From an uncultured Pseudorhodobacter sp. (lineage in GTDB: Bacteria > Pseudomonadota > Alphaproteobacteria > Rhodobacterales > Rhodobacteraceae): a DNA stretch of 16,015 bases. Shown piece after piece: positions 14,508 to 16,015 of the stretch. The notes below the pieces were generated by a model, which worked only from the letters and a program-made list of their open reading frames with translations, was not told the origin of the DNA and ran no database searches. The translations under genes and the position numbers were made by a program. Position 1 is the first letter of the stretch. Every line of letters starts with the position of its first letter. The stretch is from NCBI GenBank assembly GCA_945952425.1, contig CAMFIX010000019.1, positions 1-16,015 of the forward strand. Reading direction: 5' to 3'.

Positions 14508-14902
14508 GCCCGCATGAATTCCTTCACCCCGCGCATTGGAAGCCCGCACTCGGCTATTCCAACGGTGTCGCGGCCAGCGGTCGGATGATCTTTACCGGCG
14601 GTATCATCGGCTGGAATGCTGCGCAGCAATTCGAGACCGACGATTTCGTGGGCCAGGTCGAACAGGCGCTGACCTCGATCGTGGAGGTTCTGGCCTGCGC
14701 CGGGGCGGGGCCCGAGCATCTGGTGCGTCTGACCTGGTATGTCACTGACAAGAAAGAATATTTGGCCTCGTTGAAAGAGCTGGGCCAGGCCTATCGCCGT
14801 GTCATCGGCAAGCATTTTCCCGCCATGGCCCTGGTGCAGGTCGTGGCGCTGGTCGAAGATCGGGCCAAGGTCGAGATCGAGGCCACCGCCGTTCTGCCCT
14901 GA
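14504..14902 (+). CDS. RidA (YjgF/YER057c/UK114)-family protein, candidate enamine/imine deaminase
   Basis: A 132-aa protein covering the whole RidA fold, with the C-terminal HFPAMALVQV (104-113) and AKVEIEATAVL (121-131) family segments. Classical RidA has an Arg (R105 in E. coli) in the motif FPAR; here the position is M108, so the carboxylate-binding Arg of 2-iminoacid deaminases is missing. That fits a CoA-linked substrate better than a free imino acid. The product of the monooxygenase/reductase is an enamine (2-amino-cyclohexenyl-CoA), so hydrolytic deamination by this protein is a plausible step; 2-aminomuconate deaminases of this family are a precedent. A strong AGGAG at 14494-14498 precedes the ATG. 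Confidence 0.88.
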   Translation: MSPHEFLHPAHWKPALGYSNGVAASGRMIFTGGIIGWNAAQQFETDDFVGQVEQALTSIVEVLACAGAGPEHLVRLTWYVTDKKEYLASLKELGQAYRRVIGKHFPAMALVQVVALVEDRAKVEIEATAVLP

Positions 14903-14908
14903 CCCGAG

Positions 14909-14915
14909 AGGAGGT
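14909..14915 (+). promoter_or_regulatory. Perfect Shine-Dalgarno for the small ORF
   Basis: AGGAGGT lies six bases before the ATG at 14922. It is among the strongest ribosome-binding sites in the window, yet serves only a 33-codon frame, which is the main reason to take that frame seriously. Confidence 0.7.
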
Positions 14916-14921
14916 CCGAAG

Positions 14922-15023
14922 ATGCCGCACGTCCTTCCCCTCTGCCGTCCCGCCGGCTGGATCGCGGCCTGGCGCCGCACCGGCGCCCTGTCCGGCCTCA
15001 GCCGGAGGTCTGCGCTTTCCTGA
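14922..15023 (+). CDS. Small ORF upstream of kynA, candidate Trp-sensing leader peptide
   Basis: A 33-codon frame begins MPHVLPLCRPAGWIAAWRR and ends at TGA 15021-15023, filling most of the 150-bp gap between the RidA gene and kynA. It has a perfect AGGAGGT ribosome-binding site. Two Trp codons (W13 at 14958-14960, W17 at 14970-14972) lie within five codons, unusual density for a 33-residue peptide directly before a tryptophan-degrading gene. The RNA over and after those codons can fold into several GC-rich hairpins. I infer a possible leader peptide acting like TnaC or TrpL. It resembles neither in sequence, no U-tract terminator follows, and it could be a spurious frame in GC-rich DNA. Confidence 0.45.
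   Translation: MPHVLPLCRPAGWIAAWRRTGALSGLSRRSALS
14953..15006 (+). promoter_or_regulatory. Competing hairpins within the small ORF before kynA
   Basis: Three stems can be drawn. GGCGCCG (14971-14977) pairs with CGGCGCC (14981-14987) around a CAC loop. TCCGGC (14991-14996) pairs with GCCGGA (15001-15006) around CTCA. CCGGCTG (14953-14959) can pair with CAGCCGG (14999-15005), enclosing the first stem but excluding the second. Both Trp codons overlap pairing segments. Mutually exclusive stems are what an attenuator needs, but GC-rich DNA makes such pairings by chance too. Confidence 0.4.
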
Positions 15024-15052
15024 ACCCCTTCCCTTCAGAGAAAGCTGATCCA

Positions 15053-15883
15053 ATGACCTACGACCCTACCCCCGACGGCGCCGAGATGAACTTCCGCGAG
15101 AAGATGTCTTACGGCGATTACCTGCAGATCGACCGCATCCTCACCGCGCAGGCGCCGCTCTCTTCGGCGCATGACGAGATGCTCTTCATCATCCAGCACC
15201 AGACCTCCGAGCTCTGGATGAAGCTCGCGCTTTACGAACTTTCTGCGGCGCGGCGCGCGATTGCCGCGGATCGCACGGCGGAGGCCTCGAAAATGCTTGC
15301 CCGCGTCGCGCGGATTTTCGAGCAGCTGAATTCTGCCTGGGACGTACTGCGCACGATGACGCCCTCGGAATATACCGCCTTCCGCGACGATCTCGGCCAG
15401 TCCTCGGGCTTTCAGTCCTGGCAATACCGGCTGATCGAATATGCGGTCGGCAACCGGAATGCCGCGATGCAGAAACCGCATGCGCATCGGCCGGACCTGA
15501 TGGAGAAGCTGGCGGACGAACTCGCCCGCCCCTCGCTTTACGACGAGGCGCTGCGGCGGCTTGCGCGGCTTGGCTTGGCCGTGCCGGAGGCCGTTCTCGC
15601 CCGGGATGTCTCGCAGCCCTGGACGCTGAACGAGGATGTCATCGCGGTCTGGGCCGAGGTCTACCGCGACCCTTCCGCGCATTGGGAGGCCTATGAGATG
15701 GCCGAAAAGCTGGTCGATTTCGAGGATTACTTCCGTCGCTGGCGCTTCAACCATGTCACGACGGTGGAGCGTGTGATCGGCTTCAAGCGCGGCACCGGGG
15801 GGACGGCGGGGATTTCCTACCTGCGGCGGATGCTGGAGGTCGAGCTGTTCCCCGAGCTTTGGCGTGTCAGAACCGTGCTGTAA
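15053..15883 (+). CDS. kynA: Tryptophan 2,3-dioxygenase
   Basis: A 276-aa haem dioxygenase that opens the indole ring of L-tryptophan to N-formylkynurenine, the first step of the kynurenine pathway. Active-site residues line up with a constant six-residue offset to the Xanthomonas campestris enzyme: H49 (IIQHQTSELW), Y107 and R111 (YTAFRDDLGQSSGFQS), haem ligand H234 (WRFNH) and T248 in KRGTGGT. Length is full for the bacterial family. The ATG at 15053 has only a weak AGAGAAAG ribosome-binding site, much weaker than the one before the upstream small ORF. The next gene is the CoA ligase; kynureninase and formamidase are not in the window. Confidence 0.96.
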   Translation: MTYDPTPDGAEMNFREKMSYGDYLQIDRILTAQAPLSSAHDEMLFIIQHQTSELWMKLALYELSAARRAIAADRTAEASKMLARVARIFEQLNSAWDVLRTMTPSEYTAFRDDLGQSSGFQSWQYRLIEYAVGNRNAAMQKPHAHRPDLMEKLADELARPSLYDEALRRLARLGLAVPEAVLARDVSQPWTLNEDVIAVWAEVYRDPSAHWEAYEMAEKLVDFEDYFRRWRFNHVTTVERVIGFKRGTGGTAGISYLRRMLEVELFPELWRVRTVL

Positions 15884-15890
15884 GATCAAA

Positions 15891-15906
15891 GCCTTGCGCG
15901 CAAGGC
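15891..15906. repeat. 16-bp perfect palindrome between kynA and the ligase gene
   Basis: GCCTTGCGCGCAAGGC is self-complementary and lies in the 42-bp gap between the kynA stop and the ligase start. As RNA it gives a six-base-pair stem with a CGCG loop. It lacks a following U tract, so a terminator is unlikely. It may be an RNA-processing or stabilising hairpin or an operator half-turn, or may have no function. Confidence 0.4.
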
Positions 15907-15925
15907 GACCCATGAGGAGGAACCC

Positions 15926-16015
15926 ATGCTCGGACCGTCCGGCCACGTTGACAGCTTCACCCGCGACCGCCTGCCGCCTGCCGAGCGATGGCCGGAGCTG
16001 CCGCTCGACGGCTTC
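15926..16015 (+). CDS. abmG: 2-Aminobenzoate-CoA ligase, N-terminus (cut by window end)
   Basis: Thirty codons are present, beginning MLGPSGHVDSFTRDRLPPAE and continuing with WPEL. The HVDxFxRDxLPPxExWPE pattern is, as I remember it, the typical start of benzoate/2-aminobenzoate-CoA ligases, acyl-adenylate-forming enzymes that turn anthranilate, ATP and CoA into anthraniloyl-CoA. AGGAGG at 15915-15920 lies five bases before the ATG. Catalytic motifs lie beyond the window. Position after kynA and the anthraniloyl-CoA genes supports the call. Kynureninase was considered and does not fit this N-terminus. The symbol follows KEGG usage from memory. Confidence 0.7.
   Translation, partial: MLGPSGHVDSFTRDRLPPAERWPELPLDGF

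Noticed and set aside
15884..15925. Rho-independent terminator after kynA
   Set aside because: The palindrome forms a short stem but no T run follows, and the ligase gene begins 20 bases later with a strong ribosome-binding site, so read-through is expected.
15926..16015. Kynureninase (kynU) following kynA
   Set aside because: The expected neighbour by pathway logic, but the N-terminal pattern HVDxFxRDxLPP matches aryl-CoA ligases instead.
1..16015. CRISPR arrays, tRNA/rRNA genes, insertion sequences, toxin-antitoxin or phage genes
   Set aside because: No regularly spaced repeats, RNA-gene motifs, transposase or phage proteins could be recognised. The Tn5 mosaic end at 27-45 is from library preparation and is not a resident transposon.

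Overview
The window looks like a catabolic accessory region from a high-GC alphaproteobacterium, most likely of the Rhodobacteraceae/Paracoccaceae type. That placement rests on GC-rich codon use, ATGA-coupled operons and the kinds of enzymes present; no rRNA or marker gene is visible, so it is inference. The first 45 bases are not genomic. They are an untrimmed Illumina Nextera index/adapter, and genuine sequence begins at base 46, inside a gene truncated by the contig end.

Layout. (1) 46-192, minus: the N-terminus of an FAD oxidoreductase. (2) 193-309: a divergent promoter region with two small AT-rich palindromes. (3) 310-6754, plus: a tightly coupled operon of isatin hydrolase, an FAD oxidoreductase, a MarR regulator, and both subunits of an indolepyruvate:ferredoxin-oxidoreductase-like enzyme. 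(4) 8590-6729, minus: enoyl-CoA hydratase and 3-hydroxyacyl-CoA dehydrogenase, ending convergently over the 3' end of iorB. (5) 8591-8694: a divergent control region with a perfect 18-bp palindrome. (6) 8695-16015, plus: anthraniloyl-CoA monooxygenase/reductase, SDR, a second MarR regulator, an atypical crotonase, acyl-CoA dehydrogenase, hotdog thioesterase, a RidA-family protein, a small Trp-codon-containing ORF, tryptophan 2,3-dioxygenase, and the start of a 2-aminobenzoate-CoA ligase cut by the window end.

How the genes fit together. The core is the aerobic hybrid (CoA-dependent) degradation of anthranilate. Anthraniloyl-CoA is monooxygenated and reduced by the two-domain flavoprotein, and the non-aromatic product is then deaminated, opened and shortened by beta-oxidation-type enzymes. 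Two feeds seem to converge on it. One is tryptophan through the kynurenine route: kynA is present, while kynB and kynU are not in the window, and the ligase activates anthranilate. The other is isatin, a known intermediate of indole and indole-3-acetate breakdown, opened by isatin hydrolase to isatinate, a 2-oxo acid.

The most interesting possibility is that the IorAB-like enzyme oxidatively decarboxylates isatinate directly to anthraniloyl-CoA, which would bypass free anthranilate and the ATP-dependent ligase. This is a hypothesis from gene context. The conventional alternative is indolepyruvate to indoleacetyl-CoA. Other notable points are a Cys-to-Asp replacement in the IorA ferredoxin domain, a crotonase lacking both usual catalytic glutamates, a RidA protein lacking its usual arginine, and a short ORF with a perfect Shine-Dalgarno and Trp codons just before kynA.
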